Source: Tropicibacter naphthalenivorans
GTDB taxonomy: Bacteria > Pseudomonadota > Alphaproteobacteria > Rhodobacterales > Rhodobacteraceae
DNA: 64,000 nt
Direction: 5' to 3'
Assembly: GCF_900176475.1 (NCBI RefSeq)
Contig: NZ_FWXX01000005.1
Coordinates: forward strand, 264,187-328,186
Below are positions 21,205 through 32,019 of the stretch, piece after piece; within the stretch, counting starts at the first letter, position 1, and the number at the start of each line of letters is the position of its first letter. The notes beneath the pieces are model-generated. The model searched no databases and was not told the DNA's origin. It was given only the letters and a program-made list of their open reading frames with translations. The translations under genes were made by a program, and so were the position numbers.

Positions 21205-21561
21205 ATGCCCTTCGATCCTTCGACCTTGGTCTATGATTCCAATGGCCTGATCCCCTGTATCGCCCAGGCCGAGGGCACAGGAGAGGTGTTGATGATGGCG
21301 TGGATGAACGCCGAAAGCGTCGCCAAAACGCTGAAGAGCGGCAAGGTGACCTATTGGTCCCGCTCGCGTCAGGCGTTCTGGGTCAAGGGCGAGACCTCGG
21401 GCCACACCCAAGAGCTGGTCGATCTGCGCGTCGATTGTGACCGCGACTGCCTGCTGGCGGTGGTGCGCCAAGAGGGCCCGGCCTGCCACACCAACCGCCG
21501 TTCGTGTTTCTACACCTCGGTGGTGGGTGAAGAGACCGAGCTGATGGCCCCGATGGCTTAA
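21205..21561 (+). CDS. hisI: Phosphoribosyl-AMP cyclohydrolase
   Basis: The 118-residue enzyme opens the adenine ring of phosphoribosyl-AMP in histidine synthesis. The metal-binding pattern VDCDRDCLL with the later cysteine of ACHTNRRSCFY is complete, as is the WSRSRQAFWVKGETSGH core. It is the stand-alone alphaproteobacterial form, not fused to HisE. I chose the start at 21205, with AAGG upstream; an in-frame start at 21172 has no ribosome-binding site. It shares its terminal TTAA with the end of the ASKHA gene on the other strand. Confidence 0.95.
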   Translation: MPFDPSTLVYDSNGLIPCIAQAEGTGEVLMMAWMNAESVAKTLKSGKVTYWSRSRQAFWVKGETSGHTQELVDLRVDCDRDCLLAVVRQEGPACHTNRRSCFYTSVVGEETELMAPMA

Positions 21562-23600
21562 CCCCTGCGGCGGCGGCGGCGGCCCCCGGTGCTGTCATCG
21601 CCCCCGCTTTTGAACGAAACGTCGGGCAGGGTGACGATCTTGGACAGCTCCGGAAAAGGGTCCGCCGCGTTGGGGATCGCGTTGGCCGCGACGAAAAACT
21701 CGGTAAAGCGTTCCTCGATGGCGGTCTCGATCTTGGTGATCTCGCGTACGGTCTTTTCGATTTCACGGCGCGCTTTGAGGTTGCACAGGGCGATGCGCGC
21801 GCCGGTGCCTGCGGCGTTGCCCGCGTTGGTCACCTTATCCAGCGGCACGTCGGGGATCATCCCCAGAACCATGGCGTGCAGCGGCGAGATATGCGCGCCA
21901 AAGGCGCCGGCCATGACGACGCGATCCACCTTGTCGACACCGCGCTTGTCCATCAGCAGGCGGGCGCCCGCGTAAAGCGCGGATTTCGCAAGCTGAATGG
22001 CGCGGATGTCGCCCATGGTCACGGTGATGCGCGGGCCGCCTTGGTCGGTGGCGTCGTGGATCAGGTAGGAATGGGTGCGCCCTTCGGAAAAGCAGCGTTC
22101 GGTTCCGGTTTGCTCGGCAGAGCCGATCAGGCCAGAGGCGTCGAGAACGCCCGCGATGCGCATTTCGGCAACCGCTTCGATGATGCCAGAGCCGCAGATA
22201 CCGGTGATGCCGGTCTGCGCGGTCTCTTCCCAAAAGCCGTCCTCGTCCGACCACTTGTCACAGCCGATGACACGGAAGCGCGGCTCCTTGGTGGTGGGAT
22301 CGATGCGAATGGCCTCGATCGCGCCGGGGGCCGCGCGCTGGCCCGAGCTGATCTGCGCGCCCTCAAAGGCGGGGCCGGTGGGCGACGAACAGGCCAGCAC
22401 GCGCGTGGTGTCGCCCAGCAGGATTTCGGCGTTGGTGCCCACGTCGACGATCAGCGCGAGATCGGGCGATTTGCCCGGCTCTTCGGAGAGGGTGACGGCG
22501 GCGGCGTCCGCGCCCACGTGGCCCGCGATGCAAGGCAGCACATAGATCTGCGCCGCGGCGGGCAGGGCGGTCAGACCCAGCTCGGCGGCGGTCAGGTTCA
22601 GAGAATCCGAGGTGGCCAGCGCAAAGGGCGCTTGCCCCAGCTCGAACGGGTCGATGCCCAGCAGCAGGTGGTGCATCACCGGGTTGCACACGAAAACCGT
22701 CTCGAGGATCAGCTCGGCGGTGATGCCAGCCTCGGCCGCGATCTCCTCGGTGAGGGTGTTCAGAGCATCGCGCACGGCGCGCGTCATTTCCTTGTCGCCG
22801 CCCTTGTTCATCATCGAGTAGGACACGCGGCTCATGAGGTCTTCGCCAAAGCGGATCTGCGGGTTCATGATGCCCGAAGAGGCCACGACCTCACCCGTAT
22901 CAAGGTTGGTCAGATGCGCCGAAATGGTGGTCGAGCCAAGGTCGATGGCCAAGCCGAACAACCCGCCTTCGTGCAAGCCAGGCCAAGCAGCGATCATGCG
23001 CGGAATGTCATTTTCATCAGTTTTGTGCAAGGCGACGGTGATTTTCCATGCGCCCTTACGCAAAATGGGCTGTATTTTGCCAAGCAGGGAGAAATCTGTG
23101 GATATCTTTTCGATATCCCACTGCGCCTTCAAAGCGCGCGCGATGCGTTCCAGATCCCCGGTCGGCTCGTGCATGTCGGGCTCTTGGACTTCGATGTAGT
23201 AAAGCCGTGTCGCCGGGTCCATTTCGATGACACGCGCACTGGCAGCTTTGCGCACGACCTGACGGTGCACCTGGCTTTCGGGCGGCACGTCGATGATCAC
23301 GTCGCGTTGCACCGTGGCCTGACAGCCCAGACGGCGACCGGCTTTCAGCCCGCGAATGTCGTCATAGCGCTGCTCGACCTTGTTCCACTCGGACAGGGCG
23401 TCCTGGGCGACGTGCACGCCATGCTTGGGGAAGTCGCCATAGCTGGGCGTGATCTGACATTTCGAGCAAATCCCGCGCCCACCGCAGACCGAATCCAGAT
23501 CCACGCCAAGCTGCCGCGCGGCGGTCAAAACGGGGGTGCCAACGGGGAAACGTCCACGTTTGCCAGAGGGGGTGAAGATGACGAGAGGATCTTGAGACAT
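21558..23600 (-). CDS. Ferredoxin-ASKHA fusion, RACo-like reductive activator of corrinoid proteins (DUF4445)
   Basis: The 680-residue protein starts with a plant-type [2Fe-2S] domain (C39, C45 and C48 in VCGGRGICSKC, with a fourth cysteine in GRRLGCQA). A linker follows, and then an ASKHA ATPase-like fold from about residue 200 with FGLAIDLGSTTISAHL, VDVGTNAEILLG and TGICGSGIIEAV. Known relatives (RACo, RamA) use ATP to return oxidised cob(II)amide to the active cob(I) state in methyltransferase systems. The start at 23600 removes eleven extra residues of the longer frame. The extreme C-terminus is an Arg-rich tail of unknown purpose. No corrinoid or methyltransferase gene is nearby, so the client is unknown. 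Confidence 0.87.
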   Translation of the reverse strand: MSQDPLVIFTPSGKRGRFPVGTPVLTAARQLGVDLDSVCGGRGICSKCQITPSYGDFPKHGVHVAQDALSEWNKVEQRYDDIRGLKAGRRLGCQATVQRDVIIDVPPESQVHRQVVRKAASARVIEMDPATRLYYIEVQEPDMHEPTGDLERIARALKAQWDIEKISTDFSLLGKIQPILRKGAWKITVALHKTDENDIPRMIAAWPGLHEGGLFGLAIDLGSTTISAHLTNLDTGEVVASSGIMNPQIRFGEDLMSRVSYSMMNKGGDKEMTRAVRDALNTLTEEIAAEAGITAELILETVFVCNPVMHHLLLGIDPFELGQAPFALATSDSLNLTAAELGLTALPAAAQIYVLPCIAGHVGADAAAVTLSEEPGKSPDLALIVDVGTNAEILLGDTTRVLACSSPTGPAFEGAQISSGQRAAPGAIEAIRIDPTTKEPRFRVIGCDKWSDEDGFWEETAQTGITGICGSGIIEAVAEMRIAGVLDASGLIGSAEQTGTERCFSEGRTHSYLIHDATDQGGPRITVTMGDIRAIQLAKSALYAGARLLMDKRGVDKVDRVVMAGAFGAHISPLHAMVLGMIPDVPLDKVTNAGNAAGTGARIALCNLKARREIEKTVREITKIETAIEERFTEFFVAANAIPNAADPFPELSKIVTLPDVSFKSGGDDSTGGRRRRRRG

Positions 23601-23704
23601 ACTCGGCCTTGTTCGCTGGTTTCCCGGCAACATACTGCGCGCGCGCCGAAAGGAAAGCCAAGGCGCGACATCTTTGTGTCATGCACCGTCACGGCGCGCG
23701 CGGA

Positions 23705-23749
23705 CAAAACTCTTTCAAGAGTTTTGCAAATTCCTTTGAAGGAATTTGG
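23705..23749. repeat. Double-hairpin dispersed repeat, copy 2
   Basis: This copy has the same two stems as the copy at 2841-2885, with two base changes confined to the second loop (GC to TG). It starts 7 bases past the stop codon of the CoA-transferase gene, again at the 3' end of a minus-strand gene. Retention of both stems with change only in a loop suggests the structure matters. Confidence 0.8.
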
Positions 23750-23756
23750 GGCGCGG

Positions 23757-24905
23757 TTACCCTTCGTCCAGCCAGCGCAGAATTTCGCCGCGATTGCCAT
23801 CCAGATCGGGCGCGGGGCTGCGTGTGGTGGGGTCGGGGGCGTCCGTCATCTTGATCGGGTTGCCGGCCGCCTTGTAGGCCTGTCGCCCGTTTTTATCCAA
23901 GACGTCCACCACCATGTTGCGGGCGAGGATCTGCGGGTCTTTCATAACCTGCTCGACGTTCTGGATCGGGCCGGTGGGGATCCCTGCGGCGGTCAGTTTG
24001 GCGATCCAGTGGGCGCGGGTGTTGTCGAGCGTGACCGCCTCGATCAACCGCTTGAGCAAGCGCGCATTTTCGCAACGTGCCGGGTTGGTGGCAAAGCGCG
24101 GATCGTCGGCCAGCGGCAGGTTCAGCGCGATGCAGAGCTTTTCGAACAATTTGTCGTTCCCTGCGGCGATCACGAACAATCCGTCGCTGGCGTGGAAGGT
24201 TTCGAACGGCGTGATCGACGGGTGACGCGCGCCAGAAGGGCCGGGGGCTTTGCCGGTCACCGTGGTCAAGGCCACCGCGTGCTCCAGGATGGCCAGTTGG
24301 CTGTCGAGCATCGCCACGTCGATCTTGCGCCCGATGCCGGTTTTGTCGCGGTCCAAGAGCGCGGCCAGAATGCCTTGGGTCAGGAACATGCCCGCAATGA
24401 TGTCGCCGATCGACGCGCCCACGCGCACCGGATCGCGATCCTTTTCGCCGGTGATCGACATCACGCCGCCGCGGGCCTGCACGACCATGTCGTAGGCGGG
24501 GCGTTTGGCGTCAGGGCCGCTGTGGCCAAAGCCCGACACCGCGCCGTAGACCAGCCTCGGGTACGCCATGTGCAGTTCTTCCCAGCCATAGCCCAAGCGT
24601 TCCATAACACCGGGGCGATAGTTCTCGACGATCACGTCCGCGCGCTCCAAAAGTTGTTCGAAAACAGCACGATCCGCGGCGTCCTTCAAGTTCAGCGCGA
24701 TGGACTTCTTGCCGTGGTTGATGGCGGCAAAATAGGCGGACTTGCCATCTTTGAACGGCGGAAAGGCCCGCGTGTCGTCGCCGGTCTCAGGGGGTTCGAC
24801 CTTGATCACCTTGGCGCCCAAATCCGACAGGGTCATGGTGCAATACGGTCCGGCGAGGACATGGGTCAGGTCAAGGATCGTGTATCCGGCAAGGGGGGCG
24901 GTCAT
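23757..24905 (-). CDS. CaiB/BaiF family (class III) CoA-transferase
   Basis: The 382-residue protein has the class III fold signature: DLTHVLAGPYCTMTLSDLGAKVIKVE at the start, the NLKDAADRAVFEQLLERADVIVENYRPG region and GFGHSGPDAKRPAYD with the catalytic aspartate position at D in AYD. These enzymes move CoA between carboxylic acids such as oxalate, formate, carnitine or succinate. The sequence does not reveal which. The start at 24905 follows GGAG six bases upstream; the longer frame by five residues is less likely. It stands alone between the ureohydrolase and ASKHA genes on the same strand. Confidence 0.9.
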   Translation of the reverse strand: MTAPLAGYTILDLTHVLAGPYCTMTLSDLGAKVIKVEPPETGDDTRAFPPFKDGKSAYFAAINHGKKSIALNLKDAADRAVFEQLLERADVIVENYRPGVMERLGYGWEELHMAYPRLVYGAVSGFGHSGPDAKRPAYDMVVQARGGVMSITGEKDRDPVRVGASIGDIIAGMFLTQGILAALLDRDKTGIGRKIDVAMLDSQLAILEHAVALTTVTGKAPGPSGARHPSITPFETFHASDGLFVIAAGNDKLFEKLCIALNLPLADDPRFATNPARCENARLLKRLIEAVTLDNTRAHWIAKLTAAGIPTGPIQNVEQVMKDPQILARNMVVDVLDKNGRQAYKAAGNPIKMTDAPDPTTRSPAPDLDGNRGEILRWLDEG

Positions 24906-25031
24906 CTGGCTCTCCGGCATTGGACTGCGGTGCGCCTAGATGACCGCGCCGTGCCGCCAACGGCAAGGGGGCGCAGGCAGACAAAGCGAGAAACTGCGGT
25001 CTTGTCGCACCGGGTGGTGCCGAATTGCGCG

Positions 25032-25994
25032 TTACCCTTGCTGCGCGCGCGCGTGGAACACGAACCCCAACAGGTTCATCAAGACCTGCGCCGCCAGGAT
25101 CGACGTAGATCCGGTGGGATCGTAATCGGGGGCGACCTCGACCAGGTCAATGCCAACAACCTGATGATTTTGCGCCACTTTTTGCAGGATTTCGAGCACG
25201 TCGTAGTACAGGAACCCGCCGTGGCTGGGGGTGCCCGTGCCCGGCGCGATCGAGGGGCAAAAGGCGTCAATGTCGATTGTGATATAGACCGGCGCGCCTT
25301 TGGGCAGTCGGGCGGCGGTGGCCTCTGGCCCCAAGGCGCGCACCTGCCGCACGGACAAAATGTCAGAGCCGCGCGCACGGGCGTCGTCATAGCCTTCTTT
25401 GGCGGTCGAACTGACGTTGCGGATGCCCAGCTGGGTCAACCCGCTTACCCACGGCTTTTCCGAGGCGCGCCGCATCGGGTTGCCGTGCCCGCGCGTGACC
25501 CCGTGCCGCTCATCCACGAAATCCAGGTGCGCGTCGATCTGGAGAACGTGAAAGGGCGCGTGGCCTTCGAAGGCCTCGATGCACGGAATGTTAATGGAAT
25601 GGTCGCCGCCAATCACCACTGGCAAGGCACCGCCCGCCAAGGCTGCCTCGACCCCGGCGCGGATATTGGCGTGGCTCTGCAGGGTGTCCGTGTGGACAAT
25701 GTCAGCGTCGCCCATGTCGACGATCCGCACGTCTTCGCCGAGGTAGGTCGCATCGTCCTCATGGTCATAAGCCCCAGCGTGGCCAAAGGAAAACAGCGTC
25801 GAGGCATCGCGCACAGCGCGCGGGCCAAAGCGCGCCCCGGCCCGCCACTGCGTCCCCGCATCGAACGGCGCGCCAAGGATCGCCACATCGGCGTCGATCT
25901 GCGTCCAGTCGGCCACGTAGGGCCGTTTGCCAAACGTACAAATCCCGGTGAAAGGCAGGTTCAGCCGCCCGCCGTCGTACCCATGTCCGCTCAT
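25032..25994 (-). CDS. Agmatinase-family ureohydrolase
   Basis: The 320-residue protein is an arginase/agmatinase-fold manganese enzyme. The metal-binding motifs are present: GGDHSI, DAHLDF and DIDAFCPSIAPGTGTPSHGG. It would hydrolyse a guanidino compound to urea and an amine (agmatine, guanidinobutyrate or similar). The closeness to SpeB supports agmatinase, but related enzymes share all these motifs. The start at 25994 has an AGGAG site. No arginine decarboxylase or transporter is adjacent. Confidence 0.87.
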   Translation of the reverse strand: MSGHGYDGGRLNLPFTGICTFGKRPYVADWTQIDADVAILGAPFDAGTQWRAGARFGPRAVRDASTLFSFGHAGAYDHEDDATYLGEDVRIVDMGDADIVHTDTLQSHANIRAGVEAALAGGALPVVIGGDHSINIPCIEAFEGHAPFHVLQIDAHLDFVDERHGVTRGHGNPMRRASEKPWVSGLTQLGIRNVSSTAKEGYDDARARGSDILSVRQVRALGPEATAARLPKGAPVYITIDIDAFCPSIAPGTGTPSHGGFLYYDVLEILQKVAQNHQVVGIDLVEVAPDYDPTGSTSILAAQVLMNLLGFVFHARAQQG

Positions 25995-26145
25995 CGCGCT
26001 CTCCTGTCGTTTTATCCGATCATGGGGGCAAGTCCGCGCCAAGGACAAGCCACCTCTGCCAAGCGCGCAAAATGCCCGGCGGGGTGTCGCAGGGCGCGCA
26101 ATTCCCCGCTTTTGGTCTTTTCACTTGGGCAATGTCATGCAATAG

Positions 26146-27630
<1,485 letters not shown>

Positions 27631-27640
27631 CATCGGAATG

Positions 27641-27662
27641 GGCCGCTTCGGCGGCCTTTTTC
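27641..27662 (+). terminator. Terminator of guaB
   Basis: GGCCGC pairs with GCGGCC across the tetraloop TTCG, followed by TTTTTC. It is a compact, strong terminator. Confidence 0.93.
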
Positions 27663-27684
27663 ATTTTAGATCAAAGGACTGCCC

Positions 27685-28854
27685 ATGACCCCAGCTGCTC
27701 GCGTTCAGGCCGCCATCGAAATTCTCGACCGGACTATTGCCGGGGATGCGGCAGAAAAGGCGTTAACCAATTGGGCCCGTGGTGCACGCTACGCCGGGTC
27801 CAAGGATCGCGCCGCCGTGCGGGACCATGTCTTTGACACGCTGCGGTGCTGGCGCTCGTCTGCGGCCTTGGGGGGCGGCGAAACCGGACGGGCCCGGATG
27901 ATTGGTCTGTTGCGCGGTCAAGGCTCTGATCTAGATGCGCTTTTTTCCGGCCAAGGCCATGGACCCACGCCGATTGACGCCTCTGAAACCGGCCGCAGCC
28001 CAGAGGGGTTCGAAGCCTGGGATGTGCCCGATTGGATCGGGGAGCGCTTGCGGAAAAGTCTGGGAGAAGGCGCCGAAGAGGTTGCTCTGGCTTTGCGGCA
28101 TCGCGCCCCGGTCTTCTTGCGCGTTAACCTCCTTAAAGCCGATATGAAGACGGCGCAGGCGCGTCTGTCGTCCGAAGGCATTGAGACCGAGCCGCACCCC
28201 TTGTCGCCGACCGCCTTGCTGGTGACCGAAGGGGCGCGCCGCGTTTCCAATAGCGAAGCTTTTGTTCGCGGTATGGTTGAGTTGCAGGACGTGGCCAGCC
28301 AAGCGGTGATTGACGCTCTTCCATTGGAAAACGCGCAGCGTGTGCTTGATTACTGCGCCGGTGGCGGCGGAAAATCCTTGGCGCTGGCCGCTCGGTTGCA
28401 AGAGGGCGTCATTCACGCCCATGATGCCAATCCCAAACGCATGAGCGACCTGCCTGAACGGGCGCGGCGTGCCGGGGCCAACGTGGTTACCAAGACCCGC
28501 CCGGACGGTCTTTACGATCTGGTGCTCTGCGATGTGCCCTGCTCGGGGAGTGGCGCATGGAGACGCTCGCCCGAGGGCAAATGGCGGCTGACTGCTCAAG
28601 AGCTTGGTCGCGTTTGTGAGACGCAGGCGCAGATCCTCGACAATTGCACGAAATTGGTTAAGGCGGGCGGCGTTTTGGCCTACGCGACCTGTTCCGTTCT
28701 GCGTCAGGAAAACCATCAACAGGTGGCCGATTTCCTGGACCGGCACGATGGCTGGGAAAAGCTGCAAGAGCGGCAATTTCTGCCCAATGATGGGGGCGAC
28801 GGCTTTTTTGTCGCGGCTTTCCGCCGAGAGGAGCCTGCGCCTAGCAACCACTGA
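27685..28854 (+). CDS. RsmB/NOL1-type RNA m5C methyltransferase
   Basis: The 389-residue protein is an RNA (cytosine-5) methyltransferase. The SAM site VLDYCAGGGGKSLALA is near residue 220, the release cysteine lies in CDVPCSGSG and the nucleophile cysteine in YATCSVLRQEN. The N-terminal region resembles the NusB-like part of RsmB but is shorter than in E. coli RsmB (429 residues). 16S rRNA is the likely target, with the exact base uncertain. It lies 22 bases after the guaB terminator. Confidence 0.87.
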   Translation: MTPAARVQAAIEILDRTIAGDAAEKALTNWARGARYAGSKDRAAVRDHVFDTLRCWRSSAALGGGETGRARMIGLLRGQGSDLDALFSGQGHGPTPIDASETGRSPEGFEAWDVPDWIGERLRKSLGEGAEEVALALRHRAPVFLRVNLLKADMKTAQARLSSEGIETEPHPLSPTALLVTEGARRVSNSEAFVRGMVELQDVASQAVIDALPLENAQRVLDYCAGGGGKSLALAARLQEGVIHAHDANPKRMSDLPERARRAGANVVTKTRPDGLYDLVLCDVPCSGSGAWRRSPEGKWRLTAQELGRVCETQAQILDNCTKLVKAGGVLAYATCSVLRQENHQQVADFLDRHDGWEKLQERQFLPNDGGDGFFVAAFRREEPAPSNH

Positions 28855-28871
28855 TTGCATTCGCCCGTCAG

Positions 28872-28887
28872 TTAACGTCCCATTAAC
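28872..28887 (+). promoter_or_regulatory. CtrA box upstream of cckA
   Basis: TTAA, seven bases, TTAAC is a perfect match to the full CtrA consensus. It lies 52 bases before the cckA start. A GAATC methylation-type site (GANTC) follows at 28915-28919. Confidence 0.7.
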
Positions 28888-28939
28888 CCGTTCCGCGTCC
28901 AATCCAATGAAGTCGAATCGCGCGTAGTGGGAGAGGGTC

Positions 28940-31249
28940 TTGGCCACAGTCGTTCCAAATGTGCCTGCAAAAGTCATGTTTTCTCCGGTTGCAGGGGCAG
29001 CATTGCTGTTGGTTTTTGCGACGCTATCCCTATTGGTCTCGATCTTTGTGGATTACCGTGTGGTCGAGGTCGCCGCCCTGGCCGCGACTGGAACTTTTGG
29101 CGCAATTGCAGTGGGTTGGCTTGTCTTTGACATGATCTTCCGCCGCCGCTCTGACCGCAAGGCGCAGCTATTGGCCGAGATGGTCGAGGGCGAGGCCGCG
29201 TTTTGCTTTGTTGCCGATGGTGAGGGTGTCATCCTCGCTGCGAACGCAACGGCGCGCGAACGCTTCAATCCGACCGATGGAGACGGGTTGGCCGAGGTCT
29301 TGCGCGGCGTCTTCGCCAGCTCCGAGGGCGTGCTGTATCGCCTGTACCAAAAAGCGCTCAAAAGCGGCTCTGCGGTCGAAGATATTACCAGCCACGCAGA
29401 CGGATTTCGCGTTTTTGTTCGGTGCCTTACGCCGAACCTCGTGCTGTGGCGACTAGAGCCTGAGGTGCTGCGCAGCGGTGCAGTACAGCGCGCTGACTCG
29501 CCGGTCATGTCCCTCGGGCGGAACGGCGCAATTTTGTTCATGAACAGCGCCGCCCGCGAGTTGCTGGGCCAACGGCCCAAGCGTTTGGAGGATGTTTTTC
29601 TTGACCTGCCGCTGCGGTCTGGCGGTGTGCATCTTTTGAAAAGCAGCACGGGAACGCAGAAGGTTTTGGTGCAATCATCCAATATTGGCGGAGGCCGCGT
29701 TGAGGTGTCCTTGGCGACTTTGCCGGATGAGGATCACGCGGACACAAACGAAAGCGCTGATCTGACAAGCAACTTTGACACGCTTCCGGTCCCTCTTCTC
29801 AAGGTTGCGCCGAGCGGAGCGATCCTGCGCGCGAATGCCGAGGCGCGCCGGATGTTGAACCTTGGGGCGCAAGCGCCGGGAAACTTGACAGAACACATGG
29901 AAGGTCTCGGGCGCGCTATTAAGGATTGGCTCCTTGAGGCGGCTGAAGGGCGGGACTTGCACCGATCGGAGTTTCTTCGTTTGACGCGGGACGATTGCGA
30001 AGTCTTCGTGCAGGTCACGCTCAACCGGGTGATCGAAAACGGGGCGCCCGCTTTGATCGCAGTTTTGAACGATGCAACCGAATTGAAAACCCTCGAGGCG
30101 CAATTCGTTCAAAGTCAAAAAATGCAGGCTATCGGCCAGTTGGCGGGTGGGGTCGCCCATGACTTCAACAATCTTTTGACCGCAATATCAGGACATTGCG
30201 ATCTTTTGCTGCTTCGCCACGATCAGGGTGATCCGGACTACGGTGATTTGGTTCAGATCAATCAGAATGCCAACCGGGCCGCTGCGTTGGTTGGGCAACT
30301 GCTGGCCTTTTCGCGTAAGCAAACCATGCAGCCAGAGGTCATGGATCTGCGCGATACGCTGTCGGACCTTGCGCATCTGCTGAACCGGCTTGTTGGCGAA
30401 AAGGTGCGCTTGACGCTTAAACATGATCCGTTGTTGCCCACTGTGCGTGGTGATCGGCGGCAGCTTGAGCAAGTCATGATGAACCTCGTGGTCAACGCGC
30501 GTGACGCCATGCCAGATGGCGGAGAGATCATCGTCGAAACGGAGCGCCGTGTCCTTCGCGAGCCATTGCACAGGGATCGCGCTGTGGTTGCGCCAGGGAC
30601 TTATGTCTCGGTTCGTATCACCGACGAAGGGGTGGGTATCCCCAAGGACAAATTGCAAAAGGTGTTTGAGCCGTTCTTTACCACGAAGCGCACCGGCGAA
30701 GGAACCGGTTTGGGCTTGTCCACGGTGTACGGGATCGTCAAACAGACCGGCGGTTTTATCTTTTTGGACAGTGTTGTCGGGCAGGGAACTTGCTTTACGC
30801 TGCTTTTCCCCGCGCATGAAACCCCGCAGGAAAAAACAGTGAGTGAAGAGCCGGAGAAAACCACGCGAAAACTGCCGCAGAAAGGCTCTGGCGTCGTACT
30901 GTTGGTCGAAGATGAGGCACCCGTGCGTGCTTTTGCGGCGCGCGCTTTGCGGTTGCGCGGTTATACGGTGATCGAAGCGGAGACTGCCGAAGATGCCCTT
31001 TCGACGCTTGATGACGAGGATTTGACGGTCGATATCTTTGTGACGGACGTGGTGATGCCGGGGATGGACGGGCCAACCTGGGTGCGCAAAGCCCGTGAAA
31101 ATCGACCCGACACCAGCGTGGTTTTTGTGTCGGGGTATGCCGAGGATGTCTTTGGAGAAGGCAGCGAAGTCATTCCGAACTCGGTCTTTCTGCCAAAGCC
31201 ATTTTCCCTTTCGGATCTGACAGATACCGTTCATCGCCAGCTCAACTGA
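28940..31249 (+). CDS. cckA: Hybrid sensor kinase CckA
   Basis: The 769-residue protein has two membrane spans in the first 70 residues and then PAS-like regions (about 80-180 and 270-385). A HisKA domain follows with H407 in GGVAHDFNNLL, then an HATPase domain (NLVVNARDAMPDGG, GTGLGLSTVYG). A C-terminal receiver has D703 in TDVVMPGMDG. This order and the FVQSQKMQAIGQLAGG lead-in identify CckA, which drives phosphorylation of CtrA through ChpT. The start is TTG at 28940 with GGGAG upstream; an ATG twelve codons later is possible. It ends 2 bases from the oppositely directed sulfotransferase-like gene. Confidence 0.93.
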   Translation: MATVVPNVPAKVMFSPVAGAALLLVFATLSLLVSIFVDYRVVEVAALAATGTFGAIAVGWLVFDMIFRRRSDRKAQLLAEMVEGEAAFCFVADGEGVILAANATARERFNPTDGDGLAEVLRGVFASSEGVLYRLYQKALKSGSAVEDITSHADGFRVFVRCLTPNLVLWRLEPEVLRSGAVQRADSPVMSLGRNGAILFMNSAARELLGQRPKRLEDVFLDLPLRSGGVHLLKSSTGTQKVLVQSSNIGGGRVEVSLATLPDEDHADTNESADLTSNFDTLPVPLLKVAPSGAILRANAEARRMLNLGAQAPGNLTEHMEGLGRAIKDWLLEAAEGRDLHRSEFLRLTRDDCEVFVQVTLNRVIENGAPALIAVLNDATELKTLEAQFVQSQKMQAIGQLAGGVAHDFNNLLTAISGHCDLLLLRHDQGDPDYGDLVQINQNANRAAALVGQLLAFSRKQTMQPEVMDLRDTLSDLAHLLNRLVGEKVRLTLKHDPLLPTVRGDRRQLEQVMMNLVVNARDAMPDGGEIIVETERRVLREPLHRDRAVVAPGTYVSVRITDEGVGIPKDKLQKVFEPFFTTKRTGEGTGLGLSTVYGIVKQTGGFIFLDSVVGQGTCFTLLFPAHETPQEKTVSEEPEKTTRKLPQKGSGVVLLVEDEAPVRAFAARALRLRGYTVIEAETAEDALSTLDDEDLTVDIFVTDVVMPGMDGPTWVRKARENRPDTSVVFVSGYAEDVFGEGSEVIPNSVFLPKPFSLSDLTDTVHRQLN

Positions 31250-31251
31250 CG

Positions 31252-31845
31252 CTAGTTTGCGCTCTCCCACACGTCAAAGTCCGCCGCGCATTTGCGGTGT
31301 AGCTTGGCAAGGGTTTCAGGTGTGAGTTCCAGATCTGTCTTGGGCGATTCGTTCGTGCGCGGTAGATCAACTTTGGTGCTCAAGCGCTCTTCAAGAAAAT
31401 GAATCAAACAGTCCTGATTTTCGTACTTGAACAGGTGCGAAACAGACACGCCATTGGGGCGCGGCTCGATGAATTTCGCCTGCGAGCCAACATTGGCAAA
31501 CGGCGGCCGATCGCCTGTCGCGTAGGCTTGGCAGAAATCATCGAACGTGATCCCCTTGGTCGAGGTCGGACGACCATCCAAAAAGGGTCGTTGCCGATAG
31601 CGATACCAAGAGCCTAGCCAATCGATGGGTTCGCGGATCACGGCAAGGATATCCATGTGCTCGGCCCCCATTTTCTCATACATGGGGCGGAAGAACCTGT
31701 TGTAGCGGTAAACCGGCGCGTGTTTCAGCTCTGGCGGGTCATTAACCACCATCGAGGCATGGGGGCCTAGCGCGCGCGCATACGCCGAAGTCCCCGTCTT
31801 TGGGACCGCCAGAAACACCAACCTTTGCTTCCAAAACACCAGCAT
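31252..31845 (-). CDS. Sulfotransferase-like protein
   Basis: The 197-residue protein begins with LAVPKTGTSAYA, matching the 5'-phosphosulfate-binding loop (PKTGTS) of sulfotransferases. It later has VIREPIDWLGSWYRYR, resembling the 3'-phosphate-binding segment. It is short for a full sulfotransferase but fits the bacterial sulfotransferase-family group; I recall such proteins mislabelled as gamma-glutamyl kinase in this order. Acceptor and activity are unknown. It sits between cckA and recA with its own strand and no partner. Confidence 0.65.
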   Translation of the reverse strand: MLVFWKQRLVFLAVPKTGTSAYARALGPHASMVVNDPPELKHAPVYRYNRFFRPMYEKMGAEHMDILAVIREPIDWLGSWYRYRQRPFLDGRPTSTKGITFDDFCQAYATGDRPPFANVGSQAKFIEPRPNGVSVSHLFKYENQDCLIHFLEERLSTKVDLPRTNESPKTDLELTPETLAKLHRKCAADFDVWESAN

Positions 31846-31951
31846 TCTTTAGGCTCCATAAATCTCAACCACTCTTTAACCATCCTGCGCCAAGCTTCGA
31901 AAGGAAAGATTTAACTTGAAATGTTCTCACTTTGGTCTCATTAAATAATGT

Positions 31952-31966
31952 GAACAAGAGGTGAAC
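31952..31966 (-). promoter_or_regulatory. LexA (SOS) box of recA
   Basis: GAAC, seven bases, GAAC is the reverse complement of the GTTC-N7-GTTC consensus. It lies 53 bases before recA and just past a candidate promoter whose -35 is TTGAAA at 31916. A degenerate GTTC-N7-GGTC at 31923-31937 may be a second half-site. Confidence 0.85.
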
Positions 31967-32019
31967 AAAAAAGCTTCGATTGCTGTGATTGGCAGCATGT
32001 GGAATAAGGACCCAAAGCA

